Source: Prevotella sp. UBA4217 (lineage in GTDB: Bacteria > Bacteroidota > Bacteroidia > Bacteroidales > Bacteroidaceae). Taken from it: a DNA stretch of 64,000 nucleotides. This document shows positions 8,157 through 16,754 of this stretch, in pieces. The notes under the pieces were generated by a model, which had not been told where the DNA came from, did no database searches, and was given only the letters and a program-made list of their open reading frames with translations. The stretch's first letter is position 1, and each line of letters opens with the position of its first letter. The stretch is from positions 364,016-428,015 of the forward strand of contig DFTH01000003.1 of the NCBI GenBank assembly GCA_002379425.1, in the 5' to 3' direction. A program made the position numbers and the translations under genes.

Positions 8157-8164
8157 TACCTTTG
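8157..8164 (+). promoter_or_regulatory. -7 box for the FKBP gene cluster
   Basis: TACCTTTG matches the TAnnTTTG consensus and is followed 40 bases later by the ATG at 8204. No properly spaced -33 TTTG is seen; the inverted repeat occupies that position. Confidence 0.65.
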
Positions 8165-8203
8165 CGCCCGATTTTCAGAATACACATTATTTATATAGCA
8201 AGA

Positions 8204-8809
8204 ATGGACAAGTTAAGTTATGCTTTAGGCCTGGGGATCGGGCAGCAGTTGGCACAGATGGGTGCTGAGGGTATCAGTGCCTCAGATTTCGCACAGGCCA
8301 TCGACGATGTGCTGAAGGGCAACGAACTGAAGGTGTCTCACCGTGAGGCCCAGGTGATTGTGCAGGACTATTTTGCCAAGCAGCAGGAGAAACTGCAGGC
8401 AGAGCGCACCGCCAAGGGCAAGGCCCATAAGGAGGCTGGTGAGAAATACCTGTCGGAGAATGCCAAGAAAGAGGGTGTCATTACCCTGCCAAGTGGTCTG
8501 CAGTATCAGGTGTTGAAGGAAGGTAACGGCAAGAAGCCTTCTGCCAAGGATACGGTGATGTGCCATTATGAGGGTACGCTCATCGACGGAACGGTGTTCG
8601 ACAGCAGTTACCAGCGTGGCGAGCCCGCCACTTTCCCGCTCCAGCAGGTCATCGCAGGATGGACGGAAGGTCTGCAACTGATGCAGGAGGGTGCCAAGTA
8701 TCGTTTCTTCATCCCCTATCGCCTGGCCTACGGCGAGGGTGGTGCAGGTGCCTCTATTCCTCCCTTCGCAGCACTTATCTTCGACGTGGAATTAATACAA
8801 GTAGTTTAA
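8204..8809 (+). CDS. FKBP-type peptidyl-prolyl cis-trans isomerase, cytoplasmic
   Basis: A 201-residue FklB/Mip-like isomerase with an N-terminal helical dimerisation domain (about residues 1-95) and a C-terminal FKBP domain (VMCHYEGTLIDGTVFDSSY, VIAGWTEGLQLM, IPYRLAYGEGG, ALIFDVEL). No signal peptide is seen, so it is probably cytoplasmic. The open frame extends to 8162, but that start would sit on the promoter; the ATG at 8204 is chosen. It is the first of three tandem FKBP genes, with 13 bases to the next. Confidence 0.93.
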   Translation: MDKLSYALGLGIGQQLAQMGAEGISASDFAQAIDDVLKGNELKVSHREAQVIVQDYFAKQQEKLQAERTAKGKAHKEAGEKYLSENAKKEGVITLPSGLQYQVLKEGNGKKPSAKDTVMCHYEGTLIDGTVFDSSYQRGEPATFPLQQVIAGWTEGLQLMQEGAKYRFFIPYRLAYGEGGAGASIPPFAALIFDVELIQVV

Positions 8810-8822
8810 ATCATAGAAAGCA

Positions 8823-9704
8823 ATGAAGAAATTAATGTTTTTAGCCGCCATGGCTATTACTGCCGCAGCATTCTATTCCTGTGGCAATTCTGCTCCCAGA
8901 GCAAGTCTGAAAACTGACGTTGATACGTTGAGTTATGCCATCGGTATGGCTCAGACGCAGGGTCTGAAAGAGTACCTCGTAGGAAGCATGGGTGTTGACT
9001 CCGCCTATATGTCCGACTTCATCAAGGGTCTGAACGAGGGCGTTAACGCTGGTGACAATAAGAAGAAGGCAGCCTACTATGCCGGTATTCAGATCGGTCA
9101 GCAGATTTCTACCCGTATGCTGAAGGGTATCAACCACGAACTCTATGGTGACGACTCCACAAAGACAATCTCCATGAAGAACTTCATGGCAGGTTTCGTT
9201 GGTGCCCTGACAGGGAAGAAGGGCCTGATGACGATGGAGGTAGCCCAGACCACCGCCCAGCGCAAGATGCAGGAGATCAAGGCACGCGAACTGGAGAAGA
9301 CATACGGTGAGAATAAGAAGGCTGGTGAGAAGTTCCTTGCTGAGAATGCCAAGAAGGAAGGTGTGAAGACCCTCCCTGGCGGTGTACAGTACAAGGTTCT
9401 CAAGGAGGGCACAGGTGCCGTTCCTGCTGATACCTCTCTGGTGCGTGTTCACTACGAGGGACGTCTGCTGAACGACAGTGTCTTCGACAGTTCCTATAAG
9501 CGCGGCGAGCCCGCCCTGTTCCGTGCCAATCAGGTGATCAAGGGTTGGACAGAGGCTCTCTGCCACATGCCTGCCGGTTCTATTTGGGAAGTATATATCC
9601 CGCAGGAACTGGCTTACGGTGAGCGCGCCCAGGCAAAGATCGATCCGTTCTCTGCCCTGATTTTCAAGATCGAACTGATTGAGGCTAACGCAAAGCGCAA
9701 GTAA
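8823..9704 (+). CDS. FKBP-type peptidyl-prolyl isomerase, lipoprotein
   Basis: Second of three tandem FKBPs, 293 residues. The N-terminus is a lipoprotein signal peptide ending in a lipobox with the cysteine in FYSCGNS at about residue 20, so it should be anchored to a membrane on the periplasmic or outer face. A helical FKBP_N region spans about residues 30-180. The FKBP domain follows (VHYEGRLLNDSVFDSSYKRG, VIKGWTEALCHM, IPQELAYGERA, ALIFKIEL). Its stop codon shares one base with the next start, so it is coupled to the third gene. Folding of exported proteins is the likely job. Confidence 0.93.
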   Translation: MKKLMFLAAMAITAAAFYSCGNSAPRASLKTDVDTLSYAIGMAQTQGLKEYLVGSMGVDSAYMSDFIKGLNEGVNAGDNKKKAAYYAGIQIGQQISTRMLKGINHELYGDDSTKTISMKNFMAGFVGALTGKKGLMTMEVAQTTAQRKMQEIKARELEKTYGENKKAGEKFLAENAKKEGVKTLPGGVQYKVLKEGTGAVPADTSLVRVHYEGRLLNDSVFDSSYKRGEPALFRANQVIKGWTEALCHMPAGSIWEVYIPQELAYGERAQAKIDPFSALIFKIELIEANAKRK

Positions 9705-10615
9705 TGAAAAAGGTCATATTCATGGCACTCGCCCTCGTGGCGGGTGCTTCTTTTTCTCCGGCTGATGCCATTAAGAAAAAGAACAAGGTGGTGCTGTTCC
9801 CCGCACCTGTGGAGCAGCCTGTACAACTCACCAGCAGTTCCGACTCCGTGAGTTATGCCGCAGGTATGCGCCTGACAGACGGACTGATCCCCTTCCTGCT
9901 CCAGCAGAAGGTCGATACCGCCCTGATGGACGATTTCCTCAAGGGTTTCCGCGAGGTGGCCCACTCAGGTGAAGACCCCAGGCAGAAAGCCTATCTCATG
10001 GGTATGGACATTGCCCGCCAGTTGCGTGAGCGCATGGTCCCAGGCATGACGCAGGAGTTCCATGACTCCCCCGACTCGATCATCGCCGACAAACTCTATA
10101 AGGGATTCGAGGCAGCCCTCAGGAATGATACCACCCACTTTACCACTGCTGCCGCTGCCAAGTATTTCTCAGAGAAACAGGTGGCCGACAAGGCTGCCAA
10201 GGAGGAGAAACTCTATGGTCCCAACCGCGAGGCAGGTAGGAAGTTCCTTGAGGAGAATGCCAAGAACGACAGTGTCATCACCCTGCCCAGCGGACTCCAG
10301 TACAAGGTGCTCGTGAAGGGCGATGGTGAGGTGCCCACGGCCAGCGACAAGGTGCTGGTAAACTACGAGGGTCGTCTCATCGACGGCACCGTCTTCGATG
10401 CCTCTGCCAAGCATGGCGACAAGCCGGCAGAGTTCACGCCGAGTCAGGTCATCAAAGGATGGACGGAAGCCCTGACCATGATGCCCGTCGGCTCCAAGTG
10501 GCAACTCTACATCCCCTACGAACTGGCATACGGTGAGCGAGGGGCTGGTGGCGATATCAAACCGTTCAGTGCCCTGATATTCGACATAGAACTCGTGGGA
10601 ATCGACCGAAAATAG
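9704..10615 (+). CDS. FKBP-type peptidyl-prolyl isomerase, secreted
   Basis: Third tandem FKBP, 303 residues, with a signal peptide (MKKVIFMALALVAGASFSPADA) that lacks a lipobox cysteine, so it is predicted periplasmic. It has the same two-domain layout as its neighbours. The isomerase domain carries VNYEGRLIDGTVFDAS, VIKGWTEALTMM, IPYELAYGERGAGG and ALIFDIEL. The three genes thus cover three compartments from one transcript, which ends at a strong terminator just downstream. Confidence 0.93.
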   Translation: MKKVIFMALALVAGASFSPADAIKKKNKVVLFPAPVEQPVQLTSSSDSVSYAAGMRLTDGLIPFLLQQKVDTALMDDFLKGFREVAHSGEDPRQKAYLMGMDIARQLRERMVPGMTQEFHDSPDSIIADKLYKGFEAALRNDTTHFTTAAAAKYFSEKQVADKAAKEEKLYGPNREAGRKFLEENAKNDSVITLPSGLQYKVLVKGDGEVPTASDKVLVNYEGRLIDGTVFDASAKHGDKPAEFTPSQVIKGWTEALTMMPVGSKWQLYIPYELAYGERGAGGDIKPFSALIFDIELVGIDRK

Positions 10616-10617
10616 CC

Positions 10618-10650
10618 AAGTGTGTCACAAAAGTGACACACTTTTTTGTT
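10618..10650 (+). terminator. Intrinsic terminator after the FKBP genes
   Basis: An 11-bp perfect stem (AAGTGTGTCAC and complement) with an AAAA loop, followed by a long T-rich run, directly downstream of the third FKBP stop codon. Confidence 0.92.
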
Positions 10651-10689
10651 TTTTTTCCATTAAAAGTTGCATTATTCAGCAGAAATACT

Positions 10690-10697
10690 TACTTTTG
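10690..10697 (+). promoter_or_regulatory. -7 box for the Lrp-family regulator gene
   Basis: TACTTTTG matches TAnnTTTG. A partial -33 (GTTG around 10666-10669) lies about 20 bases upstream. Confidence 0.6.
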
Positions 10698-10720
10698 CTT
10701 TCAGAATGTAACAAAAGTAA

Positions 10721-11191
10721 ATGATAATGGAAAAGATTGATCTTTTGGACAAGAAGATTCTGAGCATTCTGTCAAAGAATGCCCGTGTTCCTTTTAAGGA
10801 TGTCGCCACGGAGTGCAACGTCTCCCGTGCAGCCATCCATCAGCGAGTGCAGCACCTCATTGATGCCAACGTCATTACGGGCAGTGGCTTCGACGTGAAC
10901 CCCAAGAGCCTGGGCTACTCCACCTGTACGTATGTGGGCATCACCCTGGAGAAAGGTTCGATGTACAAGGAGGTCGTCGAACGCCTGAAGCATATCCCTG
11001 AGGTCGTCGAGTGCCATTTTACTACAGGACCCTATACCATGCTGGTGAAACTCTATGCCCGCGACAATGAACAACTGATGGACCTGCTCAACGGTAAGTT
11101 GCAGGGCATCCCCGGCGTCATGGCCACGGAGACCCTCATCTCCCTGGAACAGAGCCTGAAACGCGAAATCCCCATTACCCTCGACGAATGA
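10721..11191 (+). CDS. Lrp/AsnC-family transcriptional regulator
   Basis: About 156 residues with an N-terminal winged HTH (DLLDKKILSILSKNARVPFKDVA followed by SRAAIHQRVQHL) and a C-terminal RAM ligand-binding domain (YVGITLEKG, VVECHFTTGPYTMLVKLYARD). ATGs at 10721 and 10727 are both possible. Such proteins sense amino acids or small metabolites. Its gene overlaps by four bases the amidotransferase/dipeptidase gene, so regulation of amino-acid or peptide metabolism is a reasonable inference. The gene has its own promoter, and a terminator separates it from the FKBP genes. Confidence 0.92.
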   Translation: MIMEKIDLLDKKILSILSKNARVPFKDVATECNVSRAAIHQRVQHLIDANVITGSGFDVNPKSLGYSTCTYVGITLEKGSMYKEVVERLKHIPEVVECHFTTGPYTMLVKLYARDNEQLMDLLNGKLQGIPGVMATETLISLEQSLKREIPITLDE

Positions 11192-12936
11192 CTATGACCC
11201 ATTTCAATCTCAACGCCCATCTGGCTACAGTCTATACCCGTTATCCCGAATCGCGGCGCCAGCCAGTCATCGGCATCACAGGCAACTATGGCGACCAGAC
11301 GGCCAAACTTAGTGAGGGCTACTATCAGTCAGTGGTTGCCGCAGGAGGCGTGCCCCTGATAATCCCACCTGTTGCAGATACGGATACGATCATCAACACC
11401 CTTGAGCGCATCGACGGACTCATACTCAGTGGCGGTGCCGACTTCAACCCCCTCTGGGCTGGCGAGGAGCCCGTCCGGGGGCTCGGTGGCATCAACAGTA
11501 AGCGTGACCTGCCCGAACTGCTCATCACCCGTCTGGCCTACAACCGTCAGTTGCCCATCCTGGGCATCTGTCGCGGCATCCAGACACTGGCGATGGCCCT
11601 CGGTGGCAAGGTGGCGCAGGATATTGTGACATCAAGCATTAAGCATTCGCAGGATGCTGATCGTTCTGAATCTACCCATAGCATCACCATTGAGCCCGGA
11701 TCTACACTCTGTCGCATCTATTCTGAGGCGCAGCCGGATTTAGCGTCCAGTGATTCCAGTCGCATATACGTCAACTCCTTCCACCATCAGGCGGTGAGTG
11801 AGCCAGGCGATAAGTTCCGCGTGGTGGCGCAGTCTGCCGACGGCATCATCGAGGCCATCGAGAGCAGTGAGTATAAGCCTATCCTCGGCGTGCAGTGGCA
11901 CCCCGAGTGCCTGTCCGACGGACTGCCCCTGTTCCAGTGGCTCGTCGCAGAGGCTCAGGCCTACCGTGATGCAGTGTGCACCCATGACCGTGTGCTCACC
12001 CTCGACACCCATTGCGACACCCCGATGTTTTTCCCGCAGGGCATCCACTTCGACCATCGCGACCCTAAGATCCTTGTCGATCTCCATAAGATGACGGAGG
12101 GCCATCAGGACGCCACGATCATGGTGGCCTATCTGCCGCAGCCCACCGAGGCCCCCACGGTCTATGCTGACCAGATATTCGACCAGATAGAGGCGATCGT
12201 CAGCCGTAACCGGCAGTATATCCGTATTGCCCGGACGCCCGACGACCTCTGGCGCAATAAGCATCAGGGACTGAAGAGCATCATGCTCGGCATTGAGAAC
12301 GGCATTGCCCTCGACGGGAAGTTGGACAACCTGCAGCACTTCGCAGACCGTGGCATCGTCTATATGACCCTTTGCCACAATGGCGACAATGACATCTGCG
12401 ACTCTGCCTCCAGGAGCGAGAATACCCATGGTGGCGTGAGCGCCTTTGGTGAGCAGGTCATCCGCGAGATGAACCGCCTGGGCATCCTCGTCGATCTCAG
12501 TCATGGCGGTGAGAAGAGTTTCTACGATGCTCTCGACATCAGCCGCGTGCCCATCGTGTGCAGCCATAGTAGCAGCCGTGCCCTCTGTGACCATCCGCGT
12601 AACCTGACAGACGATCAGATGCGGGCCCTCGCTGCCAAGGGCGGAGTGGCGCAGACCACCATCTACCACGGTTTCCTGCGCACCGACGGCGAGGCAACCA
12701 TCCGCGACGTCATGGCCCATCTCGACCATGCCATCGATGTCATGGGCATCGACCATGTGGGTCTGGGCACCGACTTCGATGGTGACGGAGGCGTACGAGG
12801 CCTGGCCGACTCCTCCGAACTTATCAACTTCACCCGCCAGTTGCTTGCCCGCCGCTACAGTGAGGACGACATCCAGAAGATATGGGGCGGCAATTTCCTG
12901 CGCGTCATGCGCGAGGCGCAGAGAGTTGATAAGTGA
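11188..12936 (+). CDS. Fusion of class I glutamine amidotransferase-like hydrolase and membrane dipeptidase
   Basis: A 582-residue two-enzyme polypeptide. Residues about 25-255 form a peptidase C26/PuuD-like domain with nucleophile Cys128 (GICRGIQ) and the partner pair His238/Glu240 (WHPE). Residues about 268-580 form an M19 renal-dipeptidase domain with the zinc HxD pair (THCDTP, His275/Asp277), VDLSHGG, CSHSSSRA and GLGTDFDG. Cleavage of gamma-glutamyl compounds followed by dipeptide hydrolysis would be a coherent pair of activities, but that coupling is inference. No signal peptide is seen, so it appears cytoplasmic. The gene overlaps the Lrp-type regulator, and the last codons and stop lie in a heptamer tract. 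Confidence 0.92.
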   Translation: MTMTHFNLNAHLATVYTRYPESRRQPVIGITGNYGDQTAKLSEGYYQSVVAAGGVPLIIPPVADTDTIINTLERIDGLILSGGADFNPLWAGEEPVRGLGGINSKRDLPELLITRLAYNRQLPILGICRGIQTLAMALGGKVAQDIVTSSIKHSQDADRSESTHSITIEPGSTLCRIYSEAQPDLASSDSSRIYVNSFHHQAVSEPGDKFRVVAQSADGIIEAIESSEYKPILGVQWHPECLSDGLPLFQWLVAEAQAYRDAVCTHDRVLTLDTHCDTPMFFPQGIHFDHRDPKILVDLHKMTEGHQDATIMVAYLPQPTEAPTVYADQIFDQIEAIVSRNRQYIRIARTPDDLWRNKHQGLKSIMLGIENGIALDGKLDNLQHFADRGIVYMTLCHNGDNDICDSASRSENTHGGVSAFGEQVIREMNRLGILVDLSHGGEKSFYDALDISRVPIVCSHSSSRALCDHPRNLTDDQMRALAAKGGVAQTTIYHGFLRTDGEATIRDVMAHLDHAIDVMGIDHVGLGTDFDGDGGVRGLADSSELINFTRQLLARRYSEDDIQKIWGGNFLRVMREAQRVDK

Positions 12937-12960
12937 TAGATGATAGTTGATAGTTTTGAA
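12924..12960 (+). repeat. Heptamer tract at the junction before the glutaminyl cyclase gene
   Basis: Four 7-base units of the form ARNTGAT (12924-12951), then a diverged unit, run from the last codons of the fusion gene through its TGA stop (12934-12936) to two bases before the next ATG at 12961. Confidence 0.7.
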
Positions 12961-13956
12961 ATGAATAGGATTACATTATTTAATTTTTTAATTTTTTCAT
13001 TATTCATCGTGTCCTGTGGTAACCTTCGCAAGCAGACCGCGACAAGCGACTCGGTGGCAGCACAGCCTGTAGGGCCAGCCTTCAGTGCCGACAGTGCGTA
13101 CCAGTTCTGTCAGCGCCAGTGCGACTTCGGTCCACGTACGATGAACAGTGAGGCCCACGACCTGTGCGGGCAGTGGATTGCCGCGCAGTTCGCCCGCTAC
13201 GGGCTGACGGTCACTGAGCAGAAAGCCACACTGAGAGGCTACGACGGTACTCCGCTGAAGAGCACGAACATCATAGCCAGTTATAAGCCCGGGCAGAACG
13301 ACCGTATCCTGGTCTGTGCCCACTGGGACAGTCGTCCCTGGGCCGACAATGATCCCGACGAGGCCAACCACCGTAAGCCTGTCATGGCCGCTAACGATGG
13401 TGCCAGTGGTGTTGCCGTCATGCTTGAACTCGCCCGCCTCCTGTCCATCGACAGTCTCCAGTTGGGTATCGACTTCGTCTGTTTCGACGCTGAGGACTGG
13501 GGCATCCCGCAGTGGAGCGACGCTCCTGACAGTGGTGACTCGTGGGCCCTTGGTGCCCAGCACTGGGCCGCCAGTATCGACAGGAAGACGGCCAAGACCT
13601 ACCGTTTTGGCATCCTCCTCGACATGGTCGGTGGTCAGGGTGCCCAGTTCTATCAGGAAGGGATGTCCGTACAGTATGCCAGTTCAGTGGTCGATAAGGT
13701 GTGGAATGCCGCCCATGTCATCGGTTTCGGTAGCATGTTCCCCCGTCAGATAGGTGGTGGCATCACCGACGATCATATCCCGGTGAACAAGGTGGCGAAG
13801 ATACCCTGCATCGATGTCATTCCCTATTATCCCGACTGTGAGCAGAGCAGTTTCGGCCCCACATGGCATACCATTCACGATGATATGGATCATATAGAGA
13901 AGACCACCCTCCAGGCCGTCGGCCAGACGATCGTGCAAGTGCTCTTTTCGGAGTAA
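12961..13956 (+). CDS. Type II glutaminyl-peptide cyclotransferase (M28-fold lipoprotein)
   Basis: The zinc-hydrolase fold and motifs match the animal-like glutaminyl cyclases described in Porphyromonas and other Bacteroidetes, which form N-terminal pyroglutamate on exported proteins. Visible elements are the opening SADSAYQFCQRQCDFGPR, the zinc-site CAHWDSRPWADND, ANDGASGVAV, DAEDWG, GGGITDDHIPV, and late TWHTIHDDM. The start at 12961 gives a lipoprotein signal peptide ending FIVSCGN. The longer frame from 12940 begins inside the repeat tract and is rejected. A general M28 aminopeptidase is the alternative call. Confidence 0.8.
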   Translation: MNRITLFNFLIFSLFIVSCGNLRKQTATSDSVAAQPVGPAFSADSAYQFCQRQCDFGPRTMNSEAHDLCGQWIAAQFARYGLTVTEQKATLRGYDGTPLKSTNIIASYKPGQNDRILVCAHWDSRPWADNDPDEANHRKPVMAANDGASGVAVMLELARLLSIDSLQLGIDFVCFDAEDWGIPQWSDAPDSGDSWALGAQHWAASIDRKTAKTYRFGILLDMVGGQGAQFYQEGMSVQYASSVVDKVWNAAHVIGFGSMFPRQIGGGITDDHIPVNKVAKIPCIDVIPYYPDCEQSSFGPTWHTIHDDMDHIEKTTLQAVGQTIVQVLFSE

Positions 13957-13962
13957 GAATAA

Positions 13963-14592
13963 TCAGATTTGTCCTGACTCGACCATGAGTACCACACGTT
14001 CCGTAAGGCGATCGACGCCTTGCGGATCGTATTCTTTTTTCAGTGATGCCCCGAATCCCCATGCGAACACCTGCCAGAATCCCGCGCGGATGGGTCCCAT
14101 GAAGGCCTTGATCATCTCGTACGACGACGAGTGGCACTCGCGGTCGATGAGTTTGATGAGCAGTTTGCCCTGCGAGTAAGTCAGTTTCTTCATCTTCGGC
14201 TTATAAGTACGTAGTATATCCTCTTCCACGCGCTTGATATGCTCCTGTTTCGCCTTTTCGTCAGGCAGCATGTCGAGGAACTCCGTCGTCTCGATGAGCA
14301 TCTGCCTGGCCTCCTTGGCGATGGGCAGCACCTTCTTCACGTTAGTCACAAGCCTCATATACGACTTTGCCTGCCTTTTGTTCTTGAAGGTCAGCGTGGG
14401 ATACACATACACGTTGTTCATCTCCATATACTGTATGCTGTCTCCCTGATGGAGCACCTTTCCCACCTTCACCGTCGGCACGAAGGTAGGCGAGTCCATC
14501 TCCGCCAGCACCTGCTCGGCGGTCATCTTCTGTTCCTGCGCCCTTGCCGTCAGGCAGGCCATGGATATCGCTATGGTCAGTATCGTTCGCAT
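13963..14592 (-). CDS. Secreted DUF4294 family protein
   Basis: A 209-residue protein with a signal peptide (MRTILTIAISMACLTARAQ) and the DUF4294 pattern: VYVYPTLTFKNKRQAKSYMRLVTNVKKVLPIAKEA in short blocks, then LTYSQGKLLIKLIDRE and the AFMGPIRAGFWQVFAWGFG stretch. The function of this Bacteroidetes family is not known. It is convergent with the cyclase gene, with six bases between stops. The start follows a TAAATTTG -7 box by only eight bases, so the leader should be very short. Confidence 0.85.
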   Translation of the reverse strand: MRTILTIAISMACLTARAQEQKMTAEQVLAEMDSPTFVPTVKVGKVLHQGDSIQYMEMNNVYVYPTLTFKNKRQAKSYMRLVTNVKKVLPIAKEARQMLIETTEFLDMLPDEKAKQEHIKRVEEDILRTYKPKMKKLTYSQGKLLIKLIDRECHSSSYEMIKAFMGPIRAGFWQVFAWGFGASLKKEYDPQGVDRLTERVVLMVESGQI

Positions 14593-14600
14593 CTCGCTTG

Positions 14601-14608
14601 CAAATTTA
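14601..14608 (-). promoter_or_regulatory. -7 box for the DUF4294 gene
   Basis: TAAATTTG on the minus strand, ending nine bases from the ATG at 14592. No -33 TTTG is evident. Confidence 0.5.
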
Positions 14609-14688
14609 CGCAGATTCCCTGAAAAGCGTGGCTATGGCACCACTTTTTTAGCATTAATTGGATAAAAACAACAGAAATCCAGAAAATA

Positions 14689-14720
14689 TTTGGTGGTATG
14701 GAAAACTTATTATATCTTTG
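14689..14720 (+). promoter_or_regulatory. Promoter for the HhH/beta-barrel gene
   Basis: TATCTTTG (14713-14720) with TTTG (14689-14692) exactly 20 bases upstream, a full match to the Bacteroidetes consensus. The ATG follows at 14760. Confidence 0.75.
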
Positions 14721-14759
14721 CAGCGACAAATCGTTGTTTAACCCATAAATTGAAAGACT

Positions 14760-16754
14760 ATGGAAAATAGTTATTGGAGAGTTTTTATACTTTCGGGTGC
14801 GTGGATGCTGGGTATCGGCGTTCAGGCACAGAATGGAGATGTGCAGTATGTCAACGAGGTAATGACGCAGGAGGATGCGGCATCGGAAAACTGGGAAGAG
14901 ACCTACGAGCGCCTCAGTGAATTGGAGCAACAGCCGCTGGACATCAACATGGCGACGCGTGAGCAACTGGAGGAGTTGCCTTTCCTTTCCGACCAGCAGA
15001 TAGAGGAACTGCAGGAATGCCTGTATCGCTATGGGCCGATGAAGTCAGCCGGTGAACTCATGATGATCCGTTCACTCGGATACGAACAGCGACGACTGCT
15101 CTCTCATTTCATCTGTTTTGGTGAGGAGAAAGAGAAGGGATTCCCGAAGATCAGTGAGATGGCGAGATACGGAAAGCATGAGTTGATCGGTATGGTGCGC
15201 GTCCCTTTTTATACGCGGAAAGGCGATGGCGAGAAATACTTAGGGCCTCCTTACCGCCACTGGTTGCGCTATCAGTTTACTCACGGTGAGTCCCTGAAAA
15301 TAGGGCTGGTGGGGGCACAGGATGCAGGGGAACCGTTCTTTGCCCATCAAAACCAATGGGGCTATGACTACTATTCCTTTTATCTGCAACTGCGGCACCT
15401 CGGCAGACTGGAGTCGCTGTGTCTCGGCAACTACCGCGTGTCGATGGGCATGGGACTGGTAATGAACAGCGAGTTCAGTATGGGAAAGGTGGCAGTGCTA
15501 CAGAATATGGGTAGGACCACTCAGACGCTTCGTGCCCATTCCTCGCGCTCCAATAATAGTCTGTTGGGCGGGGCGGCAACGATAAGTCTGAATCGCGGCA
15601 CGAAACTGTCGGTGTTTGCTTCCTACCGTCCGATGGATGCTACGCTCAACAAGGACTCCACCATTGCCACCATTCTCTCTACCAGTTACCATCGCACAGA
15701 GACGGAGATGGCGAAGAAAAACAATATGTACGCCTTGAAGACTGGTGGCATGCTGGGCTTCAGACGGCATGGCTTCCATGCGGGTGTGAACATGCTCTAT
15801 GTTCGTCTTGACAAGGAACTGCGTCCAAACGCCTCTATCCTCTACCGCCAGCATTATCCACAAGGCAGGGCATTTATGAACACAAGTCTGGATTATGGCT
15901 ATGTGAATCATCGTTGGGCGTTGAATGGTGAGACGGCATTGGACAAGGATGGTCATCTGGCCACGCTCAATAGCGTGAGCCTGCGGGTGAGCGATGTACT
16001 GAGCATCACGGCTCTCCAGCGGTTTTATTCCTATCGCTATGCTTCACTCGACGCACAGAGTTACAGCGACGGTGGCAAGGTTCAGAATGAGAGTGGCATC
16101 TATCTTGGCTTGTCGTGGCAGCCGTCTACAAGATGGAGGGTGTCTGCCTATATCGACTATGCCTATTTCCCTTGGGCGAAGTATCAGGTGTCGCAGTCAT
16201 CCTCATCGTGGGACCATCTGTTGCAGGCTACCTACCAGCATCGTGCCTGGACCTTTGCAGCCAGATACCGCTTGCGTATCAAAGAGTCTGACGGTGCTGA
16301 CGGCACCAGCCTCCAGCGTCAGCCAGTTCATCGGTTGAGGCTCAGTGCAGATTATTCTGGTGATAGCGGCTTTGGGTGTCGCACCCAGTTGGATGGTGGC
16401 TATGGTGCCTATGGCGACAAGGAGTGGGGGGCGATGGTCTGTGAGAGTCTGGCCTACACGCATCGATGGCTTCGTCTGAATGCAGGACTGGGCTATTTCC
16501 ATACCGACGGCTATGACAGCCGTGTCTATCTCTATGAACACGGACCGCTCTATGCCTACTCCATGACCGCCTTCTATGGGGAGGGCATCCGTTACTGGCT
16601 GATGGTAAGGGCAGGCATTGGCCAGCATCTGTCGTTGACGGCAAAGGTGGGGGTGACGGACTATTTCGACCGCACGTCCATTGGCAGCGGCTACCAGCAG
16701 GTCGATGCCTCGTCGCTCACGGATCTCGACCTCCAAATACGATGGAAGTTCTAA
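14760..16754 (+). CDS. Helix-hairpin-helix domain protein with C-terminal beta-barrel-like region
   Basis: A 664-residue exported protein. After a signal peptide ending near VQAQ, residues about 50-115 resemble the ComEA-type helix-hairpin-helix (LDINMATREQLEELPFLSD). Residues about 150-664 are rich in alternating aromatic strands (for example SFYLQLRHLG, WTFAARYRLR) and end in WKF, as outer-membrane barrels do. It resembles Bacteroidetes ComEA-like/OMP hybrids of unknown function. DNA contact at the cell surface, in uptake, is a speculation based on the HhH. It is convergent with the GT4 gene, overlapping by four bases. Confidence 0.75.
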   Translation: MENSYWRVFILSGAWMLGIGVQAQNGDVQYVNEVMTQEDAASENWEETYERLSELEQQPLDINMATREQLEELPFLSDQQIEELQECLYRYGPMKSAGELMMIRSLGYEQRRLLSHFICFGEEKEKGFPKISEMARYGKHELIGMVRVPFYTRKGDGEKYLGPPYRHWLRYQFTHGESLKIGLVGAQDAGEPFFAHQNQWGYDYYSFYLQLRHLGRLESLCLGNYRVSMGMGLVMNSEFSMGKVAVLQNMGRTTQTLRAHSSRSNNSLLGGAATISLNRGTKLSVFASYRPMDATLNKDSTIATILSTSYHRTETEMAKKNNMYALKTGGMLGFRRHGFHAGVNMLYVRLDKELRPNASILYRQHYPQGRAFMNTSLDYGYVNHRWALNGETALDKDGHLATLNSVSLRVSDVLSITALQRFYSYRYASLDAQSYSDGGKVQNESGIYLGLSWQPSTRWRVSAYIDYAYFPWAKYQVSQSSSSWDHLLQATYQHRAWTFAARYRLRIKESDGADGTSLQRQPVHRLRLSADYSGDSGFGCRTQLDGGYGAYGDKEWGAMVCESLAYTHRWLRLNAGLGYFHTDGYDSRVYLYEHGPLYAYSMTAFYGEGIRYWLMVRAGIGQHLSLTAKVGVTDYFDRTSIGSGYQQVDASSLTDLDLQIRWKF

